From: Streptomyces sp. NBC_01237
GTDB lineage: Bacteria; Actinomycetota; Actinomycetes; Streptomycetales; Streptomycetaceae
Direction of reading: 5' to 3'
Assembly (NCBI RefSeq): GCF_035917275.1
Contig: NZ_CP108508.1
Location: forward strand, 2,108,001-2,172,000
Length of the DNA stretch: 64,000 nucleotides
The position numbers and the translations under genes were made by a program. This document shows positions 55,150-64,000 of the stretch, piece after piece. Positions within the stretch are counted from its first letter, which is position 1, and every line of letters starts with the position of its first letter. A model generated the notes under the pieces. It worked only from the letters and a program-made list of their open reading frames with translations, was not told where the DNA came from and ran no database searches.

Positions 55150-55656
55150 TCAGGCTCCGGACGGTGCGGCGTCGCTGCCGCGGCGGATGGTGCGCAGGAG
55201 GTGGCCGGGACGCCAGGTCTCGACGATCAGGGTCTCGCCGTCGATCGTCGTACGGACCACCTCGGTCAGTTCCGTACGGAAGAGGAGGAAGGGTTCCGGG
55301 GGCTCCACCTCCTCGGCGAAACGGGCCCGGACCCCGGGGTCGGTCACCTCCACGGCGCGCCCGGACACGCGGACGTCACCGTCGTTCATCTCGGCGTCGG
55401 GTCCCGGGTTGGCCTGGAGCGCGAAGCGCGGGTCCCGCCGCAGGTCCAGCGCCTTGCGGGAGCCCGGCATCATGCCGAGCCACAGCTCACCGAGGCGGAA
55501 CTCCGCCTCCAGGCCGGTGACCCGGGGCGAGCCGTCCTTGCGCAGGGTCGCCAGAACCTGGTGCTTGTACTGCTGGAACCGGGTGCGCACCGTCTCGGCG
55601 AAGTCGGGTTGTGCCGCTGCGAAGTCCGCCCAGGGGGCCGGTGGGGTCGAGGTCAT
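55150..55656 (-). CDS. Pyridoxamine 5'-phosphate oxidase-fold protein
   Basis: 168 residues. Split-barrel flavin-binding fold: HQVLATLRKDGSPRVTGLEAEFRLGELWLGMMPGSRKALDLRRDPRFALQANPG, then NDGDVRVSGRAVEVTDPGVRARFAEE. Such proteins bind FMN or F420 and reduce or oxidise small molecules. Streptomyces have many, mostly uncharacterised. ATG at 55654-55656; a second ATG 9 bp upstream is equally possible. Monocistronic. Confidence 0.83.
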   Translation of the reverse strand: MTSTPPAPWADFAAAQPDFAETVRTRFQQYKHQVLATLRKDGSPRVTGLEAEFRLGELWLGMMPGSRKALDLRRDPRFALQANPGPDAEMNDGDVRVSGRAVEVTDPGVRARFAEEVEPPEPFLLFRTELTEVVRTTIDGETLIVETWRPGHLLRTIRRGSDAAPSGA

Positions 55657-55774
55657 GCCAGCCATCGAACACCCGAAACCCGACACCTTCTGTCCGGTTT
55701 GATCGAAGGTCGGCGGAGGTCACCGGATCGGACGCTGCCGTACCCGGCGGCCCCCGCGTCCGGACCCGGCAGGT

Positions 55775-56344
55775 TCACACCGGCGACAGGGTGATCACGA
55801 CCGCGTCGCCCATCGTCCGCAGGACGCCCGGTGACCCGCCGGTCGCCAGGACCGCGTCGTAGCGGCCGAGTGCGACATCCGTGCCGTCGATCACGGCCCC
55901 GCCGTCCAGGGCGAGCGCCAGTACCGTGCCGCCGTGCGGCGGAAGCAGCCGGACGGTGCCACGGACGACCGCCGTCTCCGCCCGCGTACGGCTCCTGCGG
56001 TACATCACGTTGAGGTTCACGACGGGGCCGGCCAGCAGAAGGCCCTCCGTCGTCAGGTCGCCGGGGAAGTCGTAGGGCCAGTACGGCTCGTCGACGATGT
56101 GGTGTTCGCCGTCCACGATCAGGTCCATCCCGGCGCCCTCGACCACCGTCAGGGTGCGGTCGACGCCCTCGAACGCGGAGAACGGCCCGTCGGCGTCGAC
56201 GTCCGCCAGGCTGACCCGCCAGTCGAAGGCGTCCATCGGCGCCCCCGCGGGGTGTACGGCGATCTCGCGGGTGACTCCCCCGCCGTTCCTCCAGGGCACG
56301 GCCGTGCGCACGGCGGCCCTCAGTACGTGCGGCGAACCGGCCAT
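55775..56344 (-). CDS. HutD/Ves family protein
   Basis: 189 residues with the family signature WRNGGGVTREIA near the N-terminus, then FDWRVSLADVDADGPFSAFEGVDRTLTVVEGAGMDL and YWPYDFPGD: a bicupin. HutD accompanies histidine utilisation genes in some bacteria; none are adjacent here, so the role is unknown. ATG at 56342-56344 after GGGAGACGAC is preferred to an ATG 54 bp upstream. The 118-bp gap to the PPOX gene has no clear feature. Confidence 0.8.
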   Translation of the reverse strand: MAGSPHVLRAAVRTAVPWRNGGGVTREIAVHPAGAPMDAFDWRVSLADVDADGPFSAFEGVDRTLTVVEGAGMDLIVDGEHHIVDEPYWPYDFPGDLTTEGLLLAGPVVNLNVMYRRSRTRAETAVVRGTVRLLPPHGGTVLALALDGGAVIDGTDVALGRYDAVLATGGSPGVLRTMGDAVVITLSPV

Positions 56345-56510
56345 GTCGTCTCCCTGTGTCTCCGGTCCGCGCGGCGCGGACTCCTGAGGGTAGGTCACCG
56401 CCCGGGGCCCGGCGGTGACCCGGGCATGGCGCCACCTGCCGCGTTCGCTATCTTGAGCGCCGCCGTCCCCACCGGCTCGTTCGTCTCAGCCAGCAGTGAA
56501 GGAGCCGGTC

Positions 56511-57428
56511 ATGGAGGCCGCCGCCACCACGTGTTACCGCCATCCGTCGTACGAGACGTATGTGCGCTGCACCCGTTGCGACCGCTACATCTGCCCGGAC
56601 TGCATGCGGGAGGCTTCGGTCGGCCATCACTGCGTGGAGTGTGTGAAGGAGGGACAGCGTTCCGTCCGGCGGGCCCGTACGGTCTTCGGCGGTGCCCTCT
56701 CCACGGCGGCGAAGCCCGTCGTGACCTGTGTGCTGATGGCGCTGAACGTCCTCGCCTACATCGCGGAGGTGGCCAGGCCCGCGCTCGTGGACCGGTTCGG
56801 CGTGCTCGGTGCCGTGCTGGAGGACCCGCAGGGCGCTCAGTACTACTACAAGGGCGAGACGTTCCCCGGGTACGAGCTGATCGGCATCGCGGACGGCGAG
56901 TGGTACCGGCTGCTGACCGGTGCCTTCCTGCATCTGCCACCGGACTCCTCGTTCGGTGTGATGCACCTGGTCTTCAACATGCTCGCGCTGTGGAACCTGG
57001 GCCGGGTCATCGAGGGCCAGCTGGGCCGGGCGCGCTATCTGGCGCTGTATCTGCTGTCCGCGCTGGGCGGTTCGGTGCTCGTCTATCTGGTCTCCCCCGA
57101 CACCATGACGGTGGGCGCGTCCGGGGCGATCTTCGGGCTCGCGGCCTCGTTCTACGTCATCAACAGGCGGCTCGGCCGGGACATGCGGGCGGTCAACCGG
57201 TTCATGGCCGGGTTTCTGATCTGGATGGTCGTCTCGGCGCTGTTCACCTCGTGGCAGGGGCACTTGGGCGGGCTGCTGACCGGAGCCCTGGTGACCTACG
57301 GGCTCGCGTACGCCCCGGCGAAGCTGCGGACCTCCCCGGTACAGCTCGGTGGCGGGCTCGTCCTGCTGTGTCTGCTGGCCGTGGCCGTGGCGCTGAAGAC
57401 GGCGGCGCTGACGGGCGGCGGTGCCTGA
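56511..57428 (+). CDS. Rhomboid intramembrane serine protease with N-terminal zinc-binding motif
   Basis: 305 residues. The N-terminal 45 residues hold C/H pairs (CYRHPSYETYVRCTRCDRYICPDCM...VGHHCVEC), a B-box-like zinc module. Then about six or seven membrane helices with the rhomboid catalytic Ser in VGASGAIFGLAA and His in WQGHLGGLLTGALVTYG. The HLVFNMLALWNLG segment is the usual loop-1/helix-2 region. It cleaves membrane proteins within the bilayer; its substrate is unknown. ATG at 56511 follows AAGGAGCCGGTC; a GTG at 56496 would add five residues. Confidence 0.92.
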   Translation: MEAAATTCYRHPSYETYVRCTRCDRYICPDCMREASVGHHCVECVKEGQRSVRRARTVFGGALSTAAKPVVTCVLMALNVLAYIAEVARPALVDRFGVLGAVLEDPQGAQYYYKGETFPGYELIGIADGEWYRLLTGAFLHLPPDSSFGVMHLVFNMLALWNLGRVIEGQLGRARYLALYLLSALGGSVLVYLVSPDTMTVGASGAIFGLAASFYVINRRLGRDMRAVNRFMAGFLIWMVVSALFTSWQGHLGGLLTGALVTYGLAYAPAKLRTSPVQLGGGLVLLCLLAVAVALKTAALTGGGA

Positions 57429-57486
57429 TGGACGGCCGTACGAGCCCGGTGCCGACGGGCCCGGAACCGGTGAGCGGCGGTGTCCG

Positions 57487-58521
57487 GTGAGCCGCACGAC
57501 CCCGGCCCGCCCGGTCGACATCACCGCGCTGTTCCCGGAGATCGCCCCCTACGCCCGTACCGCGACGCGGCTGCATCCACGTCCCGGTACGCCGACGGCG
57601 GCGTCGAGTTCGGTGGGCGGCCCGCTGCTGTGGCCCGCGGCGGAGCCGTGGCCGGTCTGCCGGGAGCCGCACCCCCGCTCGCACGGGCTCCGGCCCGCCG
57701 ATGTGCGAAGGCGCCGGGAGATCCTGGCGGCGGCCTGGCTGCGCCCGCGCCCGGCGTCGGGCGGTCTCACCTACGTCGGTGGCGAGGAGGCCGAGCTGGA
57801 CGCGATGGTGGAGGGGCACCACCCGCCGGGGCCGGCCGACGACGCCCCCGTACCGCTGATGGCGCTCGCCCAGCTCTTCGTGCGCGACGTGCCCGCGCTG
57901 GCGGAGTTCGCGCCCGGTGACTCCGATCTGCTCCAGGTGCTGTGGTGCCCCTTCGACGACCACCCGGGCACCGGGTGCGCCCCGGCGCTCCGGCTGATCT
58001 GGCGGCGGGCCGCCCAGGTCACCGAGGTCCTCGCCGGGCGGCAGCCGGAGCCGGAGGTGGTGGAGGACGACGGGTACGTCCCCGAACCGTGTGTGCTGCA
58101 CCCGGAGCAGGTGACCGACTTCCCGTGGCACGAGGATCTGCCGGACGCGCTCGTGGCCCGGATCAGGGCCTGGGAGGAGGGTCCCGCCCAGGAGCTGCCC
58201 GGGGCCCCTTCGTACCAGCAGGACCTCTCCCTCGCGCCCGGCTGGAAGGCCGGGGGCTGGGACGGCTGGAGCGTGACCGACCTTCAGCGGCCCCGCTGCG
58301 CATGCGGACGGGAACTGCGGCTGATGCTCACCGTCGACTCCAGCGAGTGGGGCGGCGGCGGGTGGTGGCCGCACGAGGACCCGTCGCCCACCGATCCGGA
58401 GCTGCCTCCCGTGCCGCTGCTCGGTGAGCCGACGCAGATCACGGTGGGGCGGTACGGCGCCTACCGGGTGTTCGTCTGCCCGGCGGACGCCTCGCATCCG
58501 CACGGGGTCGACGTCCAGTAG
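57487..58521 (+). CDS. Hypothetical protein, DUF1963/YwqG-like
   Basis: 344 residues. GPLLWPAAEPWPVC and PVPLMALAQLFVRDVPAL near the start, DLLQVLWCPFDDHPG, and a C-terminal CACGRELRLMLTVDSSEW...YRVFVCPADASHPH with paired Cys that may bind zinc. The pattern resembles DUF1963 (YwqG), of unknown function. GTG at 57487 (VSRTTPARPVDITALFPE) is chosen because the upstream codons are low-complexity; an ATG at 57421 or 57428 is possible. It lies 58 bp after the rhomboid gene and may be co-transcribed. Confidence 0.7.
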   Translation: MSRTTPARPVDITALFPEIAPYARTATRLHPRPGTPTAASSSVGGPLLWPAAEPWPVCREPHPRSHGLRPADVRRRREILAAAWLRPRPASGGLTYVGGEEAELDAMVEGHHPPGPADDAPVPLMALAQLFVRDVPALAEFAPGDSDLLQVLWCPFDDHPGTGCAPALRLIWRRAAQVTEVLAGRQPEPEVVEDDGYVPEPCVLHPEQVTDFPWHEDLPDALVARIRAWEEGPAQELPGAPSYQQDLSLAPGWKAGGWDGWSVTDLQRPRCACGRELRLMLTVDSSEWGGGGWWPHEDPSPTDPELPPVPLLGEPTQITVGRYGAYRVFVCPADASHPHGVDVQ

Positions 58522-58523
58522 CC

Positions 58524-58547
58524 CCGGGACGGCGGCCACCGTCCCGG
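58524..58547 (+). terminator. Terminator after the DUF1963-like gene
   Basis: CCGGGACGG (58524-58532) pairs with CCGTCCCGG (58539-58547), just after the stop codon. A further T7-G6-ATT-C5 element at about 58658-58677, in the gap to gltD, may help end transcription from gltD. Confidence 0.65.
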
Positions 58548-58697
58548 CGCGCACCGCCGTGGCGGCGTCCGCCCCCGGACGCGCCACGGCGCCCGCATGG
58601 TCCGGTCGGGGACTGCGCAGGCGCCGCGTTCAGTTCCGTACGCCGTTGTACGGGACGTTTTTTGGGGGGATTCCCCCGGAGGGGACTCCCGTGTGGG

Positions 58698-60176
58698 TCA
58701 GACCAGCAGTGACCGGTCCGTCGGGCGGATCGGGGCCGGCAGTGCGCTGGTCCCGGTCAGGAAGCGGTCCACGCCTCGTGCCGCGGAGCGGCCCTCGGCG
58801 ATGGCCCAGACGATGAGCGACTGGCCGCGGCCCGCGTCACCGGCGACATAGACGCCTTCGACGTTGGTCGCGTAGTCGTCGTCGCGGGCGACATTGCCGC
58901 GCTCGTCGAGTTCGAGGCCGAACTGCTGGACCAGACCGTTGGCCTGGTCGGTGCCCGTGAAGCCCATGGCGAGAGTGACGAGCTGGGCGGGGATACGCCG
59001 CTCCGTGCCGGGCTTCTGCTCCAGCTTACCGTCCTTGAACTCCACCTCGACCAGGTGGAGGGCCTGGACGTCGCCGACCGTCTGTCCCTCCTGGGGCTCG
59101 GAGCCCTCGAAGTGGGTGGTGGAGACGGAGTAGACCCGCTCACCGCCCTCCTCGTGCGCGGAGGTGACCTTGTAGAGCATGGGGAACGTCGGCCAGGGCT
59201 GGTTGGCGTTACGGTCCTCGCCCGGCTTCGGCATGATCTCCAGCTGGGTGACCGAGGCCGCGCCCTGACGGTGGGCGGTGCCCACGCAGTCGGCGCCGGT
59301 GTCGCCGCCGCCGATGACGACGACGTGCTTGCCCTCGGCGGTGATCGGGGAGACCGTCAGGTCGCCCTCCTGCACCTTGTTGGCGAGCGGGAGGTACTCC
59401 ATGGCGAAGTGCACGCCGTTCAGCTCGCGGCCCGGAACGGGCAGGTCGCGGGAGACGGTGGCACCGGCGGCGATGACGACCGCGTCGTACCGGCGGCGGA
59501 GTTTCGCGGCGTCGATGTCCGTGCCGATCTCCACCTCGGTGCGGAACTTGGTGCCCTCCGCGCGCATCTGCTCGATGCGGCGGTTGATGTGTGACTTCTC
59601 CATCTTGAACTCGGGGATGCCGTACCGGAGCAGGCCCCCGATGCGGTCCGCGCGCTCATAGACGACGACCGTGTGACCCGCGCGGGTCAGCTGCTGGGCG
59701 GCGGCCAGTCCGGCCGGTCCGGAGCCGACGACGGCGACGGTCTTGCCGGAGAGGCGCTCGGGCGGCTGCGGGGTGACGTCGCCGCTGTCCCACGCCTTGT
59801 CGATGATGGAGACTTCGACGTTCTTGATGGTGACGGCCGGCTGGTTGATGCCGAGGACACACGCCGACTCGCAGGGCGCCGGGCACAGCCGCCCGGTGAA
59901 CTCCGGGAAGTTGTTCGTGGCGTGCAGGCGCTCGGACGCGGCGGTCCAGTCCTCGCGGTAGGCGTAGTCGTTCCACTCGGGGATGAGGTTTCCGAGGGGA
60001 CAGCCGTTGTGGCAGAACGGGATGCCGCAGTCCATGCAGCGGCCGGCCTGCTTGCTGATGATCGGGAGCAGCGAGCCCGGAACGTAGACCTCGTTCCAGT
60101 CCTTGACGCGCTCCTGGACGGGGCGGGTCCTGGCGACCTCGCGTCCGGTGGTCAGGAAGCCCTTGGGGTCAGCCAT
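58698..60176 (-). CDS. gltD: Glutamate synthase small subunit
   Basis: 492 residues. N-terminal Fe-S region with [17 protein letters not shown] and [15 protein letters not shown]-binding [28 protein letters not shown] and NADPH-binding [22 protein letters not shown] motifs. C-terminal [27 protein letters not shown]. It passes electrons from NADPH to GltB for making glutamate from glutamine and 2-oxoglutarate. ATG at 60174-60176 overlaps the end of gltB by 8 bp, so translation is coupled. Confidence 0.97.
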   Translation of the reverse strand: MADPKGFLTTGREVARTRPVQERVKDWNEVYVPGSLLPIISKQAGRCMDCGIPFCHNGCPLGNLIPEWNDYAYREDWTAASERLHATNNFPEFTGRLCPAPCESACVLGINQPAVTIKNVEVSIIDKAWDSGDVTPQPPERLSGKTVAVVGSGPAGLAAAQQLTRAGHTVVVYERADRIGGLLRYGIPEFKMEKSHINRRIEQMRAEGTKFRTEVEIGTDIDAAKLRRRYDAVVIAAGATVSRDLPVPGRELNGVHFAMEYLPLANKVQEGDLTVSPITAEGKHVVVIGGGDTGADCVGTAHRQGAASVTQLEIMPKPGEDRNANQPWPTFPMLYKVTSAHEEGGERVYSVSTTHFEGSEPQEGQTVGDVQALHLVEVEFKDGKLEQKPGTERRIPAQLVTLAMGFTGTDQANGLVQQFGLELDERGNVARDDDYATNVEGVYVAGDAGRGQSLIVWAIAEGRSAARGVDRFLTGTSALPAPIRPTDRSLLV

Positions 60177-63100
60177 GGGTCGCCGCCTCCATCATCTTCT
60201 CGGTGGTCTCCTGCTCGGAGAGACCGGCGAGCTCAGCGGCGTCCTTGGCGGCGAGCACTGCCTTGTAGGTGGACGGGATGATCTTGCTGAAGCGGGAGAC
60301 ACCGCCGTCGGCGCTGTCCCACTCGGCGAGCAGCTTCTCGGCGACCGTGGAGCCGGTCTCCTCCTGGTGGCGGCGCACCACGTCGTGCAGCCACTGCCTG
60401 TCGGTGCCGGTCAGCTCCTCGATCGCGCCGAGGTTGCCGATGTTGACGTTGTCCCGGTTCAGATCGATGACGTACGCGACACCGCCCGACATACCGGCGG
60501 CGAAGTTGCGCCCGGTCTCGCCGAGGACGACGGCGTGACCGCCGGTCATGTACTCGCAGCCGTGGTCGCCCACGCCTTCGGAGACGACCGTGGCGCCGGA
60601 GTTGCGGACGCAGAAGCGCTCACCGGTCCGGCCGCGCAGGAACAGTTCGCCGCCGGTCGCACCGTAGGCGATGGTGTTGCCCGCGATGGTGGAGTACTCG
60701 GCGAGGTGGTCGGCGCCGCGGTCCGGGCGGACGACGACGCGGCCGCCGGAGAGGCCCTTGCCGACGTAGTCGTTGGCGTCGCCCTCCAGGCGCAGCGTCA
60801 CACCGCTCGGCACGAAGGCGCCGAAGGACTGGCCCGCGGAGCCGGTGAAGGTGATGTCGATGGTGTTCTCGGGCAGGCCCGCACCGCCGAACTTCTTGGT
60901 GACCTCGTGGCCGAGCATGGTGCCGACGGTCCGGTTGATGTTGCGGATCGCGACCTGGGCCCGGACGGGCTGGGCGCTCTCGGCGGTGTCCGCGCCGAGC
61001 GCGTCGGCGGCGAGCTTGATCAGCTCGTTGTCGAGTGCCTTGGCCAGGCCGTGGTCCTGCTCGATGACCCGGTGGCGGACGGCGCCGTCGGGCAGCTCGG
61101 GGACGTGGAAGAGCGGGGCCAGGTCCAGGCCCTGGGCCTTCCAGTGGGTGACGGCCCGGTCGGTGTCCAGCAGCTCGGCGTGGCCGACGGCCTCCTCGAC
61201 GGTCCGGAAGCCGAGCTCGGCGAGGATCTCACGGACCTCTTCGGCGATGAACTCGAAGAAGTTCACGATGTACTCGGCCTTGCCGGAGAAGCGGTCGCGC
61301 AGGACCGGGTTCTGGGTGGCGATGCCGACCGGGCAGGTGTCGAGGTGGCAGACGCGCATCATGACGCAGCCGGAGACGACGAGCGGCGCGGTCGCGAAAC
61401 CGAACTCCTCGGCGCCCAGCAGTGCGGCGATGACGACGTCGCGGCCGGTCTTGAGCTGGCCGTCGGTCTGGACGACGATGCGGTCGCGCAGTCCGTTGAG
61501 CAGCAGGGTCTGCTGGGTCTCGGCGAGGCCCAGCTCCCAGGGGCCGCCCGCGTGCTTGAGGCTCGTCAGCGGGGAGGCGCCGGTTCCGCCGTCGTGGCCG
61601 GAGATGAGGACGACGTCCGCGTGTGCCTTGGAGACACCCGCGGCGACCGTGCCGACGCCGACCTCGGAGACCAGCTTCACATGGATGCGGGCCGCCGGGT
61701 TGGCGTTCTTGAGGTCGTGGATCAGCTGGGCCAGGTCCTCGATGGAGTAGATGTCGTGGTGCGGCGGCGGGGAGATCAGGCCGACGCCCGGGGTGGAGTG
61801 CCGGGTCTTGGCGACCCACGGGTAGACCTTGTGGCCGGGCAGCTGGCCGCCCTCGCCGGGCTTGGCACCCTGCGCCATCTTGATCTGGATGTCGTCCGCG
61901 TTGACCAGGTATTCGCTGGTCACACCGAAGCGGCCGGAGGCGACCTGCTTGATGGACGAGCGGCGCGCCGGGTCGTAGAGACGGTCGGCGTCCTCGCCGC
62001 CCTCACCGGTGTTGGACTTGCCGCCCAGCTGGTTCATGGCGATGGCGAGGGTCTCGTGCGCCTCGCGGGAGATCGAGCCGTAGGACATGGCGCCGGTGGA
62101 GAAGCGCTTGACGATGTCGGCGACGGACTCGACCTCGTCGATGGCGACGGGCTCGCGGTCCGAGGTGAAGCCGAACAGGCCGCGGAGCGTCATGAGGCGC
62201 TCGGACTGCTCGTTCACCCGGCCCGTGTACTTCTTGAAGATGTCGTAGCGCCGGTTGCGGGTGGCGTGCTGGAGGCGGAAGACCGTCTCCGGGTCGAACA
62301 GGTGTGGTTCGCCCTCGCGGCGCCACTGGTACTCGCCGCCGATCTCCAGGGCGCGGTGCGAGGCCGCGATGCCGGAGGCGGGGTACGCCTTGGTGTGCCG
62401 GGCGGCGACCTCCTTGGCGATGACGTCGAGTCCGGCGCCGCCGATCTTGGTGGCGGTGCCGTTGAAGTACGTCGCGACGAAGGACTCGTCCAGGCCGACG
62501 GCCTCGAAGACCTGGGCGCCGCGGTAGGAGGCGACGGTGGAGATGCCCATCTTGGACATGACCTTCAGGACGCCCTTGCCGAGCGCGTAGATCAGGTTGC
62601 GGATGGCCTGTTCGGCCTCGATGCCGTCGATGAACGTGCCGGCGCGGACCAGGTCCTCGACGGACTCCATCGCCAGGTACGGGTTGACCGCGGCGGCGCC
62701 GTAGCCGATCAGCAGCGCGACGTGGTGGACCTCGCGGACGTCTCCGGCCTCGACCAGCAGACCCACCTGGGTGCGCTGCTTGGTACGGATGAGGTGGTGG
62801 TGGACGGCCGAGGTGAGCAGCAGCGAGGGGATCGGCGCGTGCTCGGCGTCGGAGTGCCGGTCGGACAGGACGACCAAGCGGGCGCCGTCCTCTATGGCGG
62901 CGTCGACCTCCGTGCAGATCTCCTCGATCCGGGCGGCCAGCGCGTCGCCGCCGCCGCCGACCCGGTAGAGGCCGGAGAGCGTGGCTGCCTTCATGCCCGG
63001 CATGTCGCCGTCGGCGTTGATGTGGACGAGCTTGGCCAGCTCGTCGTTGTCGATCACCGGGAAGGGCAGCGTGACGCTGCGGCAGGTCGCGGCGGTCGGC

Positions 63101-64000
63101 TCCAGGATGTTGCCCTGGGGGCCGAGGGAGGAGAGCAGCGAGGTGACGAGCTCCTCGCGGATGGCGTCCAGCGGCGGGTTGGTGACCTGGGCGAAGAGCT
63201 GGGTGAAGTAGTCGAAGAGCAGCCGGGGGCGCTCGGAGAGCGCGGCGATCGGCGAGTCCGTGCCCATGGAGCCCAGGGGCTCGCCCGCGGTGCGGGCCAT
63301 CGGCGCGAGGATGACGCGGAGCTCTTCCTCGGTGTAGCCGAAGGTCTGCTGGCGGCGGGTGACCGAGGCGTGGGTGTGGACGATGTGCTCGCGCTCGGGG
63401 AGGTCGCCGAGCTCGATCTCGCCGGTCTCCAGCCACTCCTGGTAGGGCTGCTCGGCGGCGAGGGACGCCTTGATCTCGTCGTCCTCGATGATGCGGCCCT
63501 CGGCCGTGTCGACGAGGAACATCTTGCCGGGCTGGAGGCGGCCCTTGCGGACGACCTTGGCGGGGTCGATGTCCAGGACGCCGACCTCGGAGGAGAGGAC
63601 GACGAGGCCGTCGTCGGTGACCCAGTAGCGGCCGGGGCGCAGACCGTTGCGGTCCAGGACCGCGCCGACCTGGGTGCCGTCGGTGAAGGTGACGCAGGCC
63701 GGGCCGTCCCAGGGCTCCATCATCGTGGCGTGGTACTGGTAGAACGCGCGCCGGGCGGGGTCCATGGAGTCATGGTTCTCCCATGCCTCGGGGACCATCA
63801 TCAGCACCGAGTGCGGCAGCGAACGGCCGCCGAGGTGGAGCAGCTCCAGGACCTCGTCGAAGGAGGCCGAGTCGGAGGCGTCCGGGGTGCAGACGGGGAA
63901 GATCCGGTCGAGCTGCGCGGGGCCGAAGAGGCTGGAGGCGAGCTGGGACTCGCGGGCCTTCATCCAGTTGCGGTTGCCCTTGACCGTGTTGATCTCGCCG
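60169..64000 (-). CDS. gltB: Glutamate synthase large subunit (5' end outside window)
   Basis: 1277 codons are visible. The frame is open to the right edge ([17 protein letters not shown] residues [12 protein letters not shown] just before 63963), so the N-terminal part of the class II glutaminase domain, including the catalytic Cys, lies beyond the window. Present are the rest of the glutaminase domain, the central domain, and the FMN/2-oxoglutarate barrel ([52 protein letters not shown]). The 3Fe-4S cluster loop is [15 protein letters not shown] and a beta-helical GXGXG domain ends the protein. Full length should be about 1,515 residues. Operon order gltB-gltD. Confidence 0.97.
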   Translation of the reverse strand, partial: GEINTVKGNRNWMKARESQLASSLFGPAQLDRIFPVCTPDASDSASFDEVLELLHLGGRSLPHSVLMMVPEAWENHDSMDPARRAFYQYHATMMEPWDGPACVTFTDGTQVGAVLDRNGLRPGRYWVTDDGLVVLSSEVGVLDIDPAKVVRKGRLQPGKMFLVDTAEGRIIEDDEIKASLAAEQPYQEWLETGEIELGDLPEREHIVHTHASVTRRQQTFGYTEEELRVILAPMARTAGEPLGSMGTDSPIAALSERPRLLFDYFTQLFAQVTNPPLDAIREELVTSLLSSLGPQGNILEPTAATCRSVTLPFPVIDNDELAKLVHINADGDMPGMKAATLSGLYRVGGGGDALAARIEEICTEVDAAIEDGARLVVLSDRHSDAEHAPIPSLLLTSAVHHHLIRTKQRTQVGLLVEAGDVREVHHVALLIGYGAAAVNPYLAMESVEDLVRAGTFIDGIEAEQAIRNLIYALGKGVLKVMSKMGISTVASYRGAQVFEAVGLDESFVATYFNGTATKIGGAGLDVIAKEVAARHTKAYPASGIAASHRALEIGGEYQWRREGEPHLFDPETVFRLQHATRNRRYDIFKKYTGRVNEQSERLMTLRGLFGFTSDREPVAIDEVESVADIVKRFSTGAMSYGSISREAHETLAIAMNQLGGKSNTGEGGEDADRLYDPARRSSIKQVASGRFGVTSEYLVNADDIQIKMAQGAKPGEGGQLPGHKVYPWVAKTRHSTPGVGLISPPPHHDIYSIEDLAQLIHDLKNANPAARIHVKLVSEVGVGTVAAGVSKAHADVVLISGHDGGTGASPLTSLKHAGGPWELGLAETQQTLLLNGLRDRIVVQTDGQLKTGRDVVIAALLGAEEFGFATAPLVVSGCVMMRVCHLDTCPVGIATQNPVLRDRFSGKAEYIVNFFEFIAEEVREILAELGFRTVEEAVGHAELLDTDRAVTHWKAQGLDLAPLFHVPELPDGAVRHRVIEQDHGLAKALDNELIKLAADALGADTAESAQPVRAQVAIRNINRTVGTMLGHEVTKKFGGAGLPENTIDITFTGSAGQSFGAFVPSGVTLRLEGDANDYVGKGLSGGRVVVRPDRGADHLAEYSTIAGNTIAYGATGGELFLRGRTGERFCVRNSGATVVSEGVGDHGCEYMTGGHAVVLGETGRNFAAGMSGGVAYVIDLNRDNVNIGNLGAIEELTGTDRQWLHDVVRRHQEETGSTVAEKLLAEWDSADGGVSRFSKIIPSTYKAVLAAKDAAELAGLSEQETTEKMMEAATHG

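Overview
The window is chromosomal DNA from a high-GC actinomycete, almost certainly a Streptomyces. The evidence is strong third-position GC, many GTG starts, long perfect-stem terminators, Streptomyces-type proteins (SPW_0924-like peptide, DUF3068, DUF4184, ANTAR regulator) and a core gene order (rpsA - polA - liv - ANTAR regulator - pyk - chorismate mutase - gltDB) that I recall from the arm-proximal core of S. coelicolor. No integrase, transposase, phage gene, CRISPR array or large biosynthetic cluster was seen.

Layout. 0-10 kb: a secreted beta-helix protein under a DasR/chitin-type operator, rpsA with a clear promoter, a methyltransferase, hrpB helicase, a DUF3068 membrane protein with a 45-residue peptide gene, and a secreted lytic transglycosylase. 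10-17 kb: DUF4184 membrane protein, polA, an FdhF/YdeP-type molybdopterin oxidoreductase, a PaaI-type thioesterase. 17-24 kb: a complete branched-chain amino acid ABC transporter operon (livK-H-M-G-F) and a PdtaR-like ANTAR response regulator. 24-41 kb: tRNA-Leu(CAA) followed directly by an HTH protein with two LAGLIDADG motifs; pyk; SIMPL protein; Tat-exported 5'-nucleotidase; a decarboxylase/N-hydroxylase pair of siderophore type; pepN; chorismate mutase; an AraC regulator divergent from a GH35 beta-galactosidase; a trypsin-like protease; a possible metallopeptidase; an ankyrin protein.

41.8-55.1 kb: the most interesting region. Two blocks of acyl-CoA genes match the KstR2 regulon of mycobacteria, which degrades the last two steroid rings (the HIP pathway). 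Block 1 is an SDR divergent from echA20-ipdA-ipdB-ipdC. Block 2 is ipdF-kstR2-fadA6 divergent from a crotonase and two acyl-CoA dehydrogenases. The blocks are separated by a repeat array, a DEAD-box RNA helicase and a cold-shock gene. Both divergent promoters carry nearly the same inverted-repeat operator, which resembles the published KstR2 motif, so one TetR protein probably controls both blocks. The CoA ligase FadD3 and the upper sterol pathway are not in the window.

55-64 kb: a PPOX-fold protein, a HutD-like protein, a rhomboid protease, a DUF1963-like protein, then gltD and most of gltB, which runs off the right edge.

A second theme is short tandem repeats at gene ends with periods of 9, 15, 23, 26, 27, 36, about 44 and about 216 bp. 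One of these is in frame inside the beta-galactosidase, and one duplicates the start region of hrpB. Functions come from reading the translated proteins and from recall of families; no database search was run.
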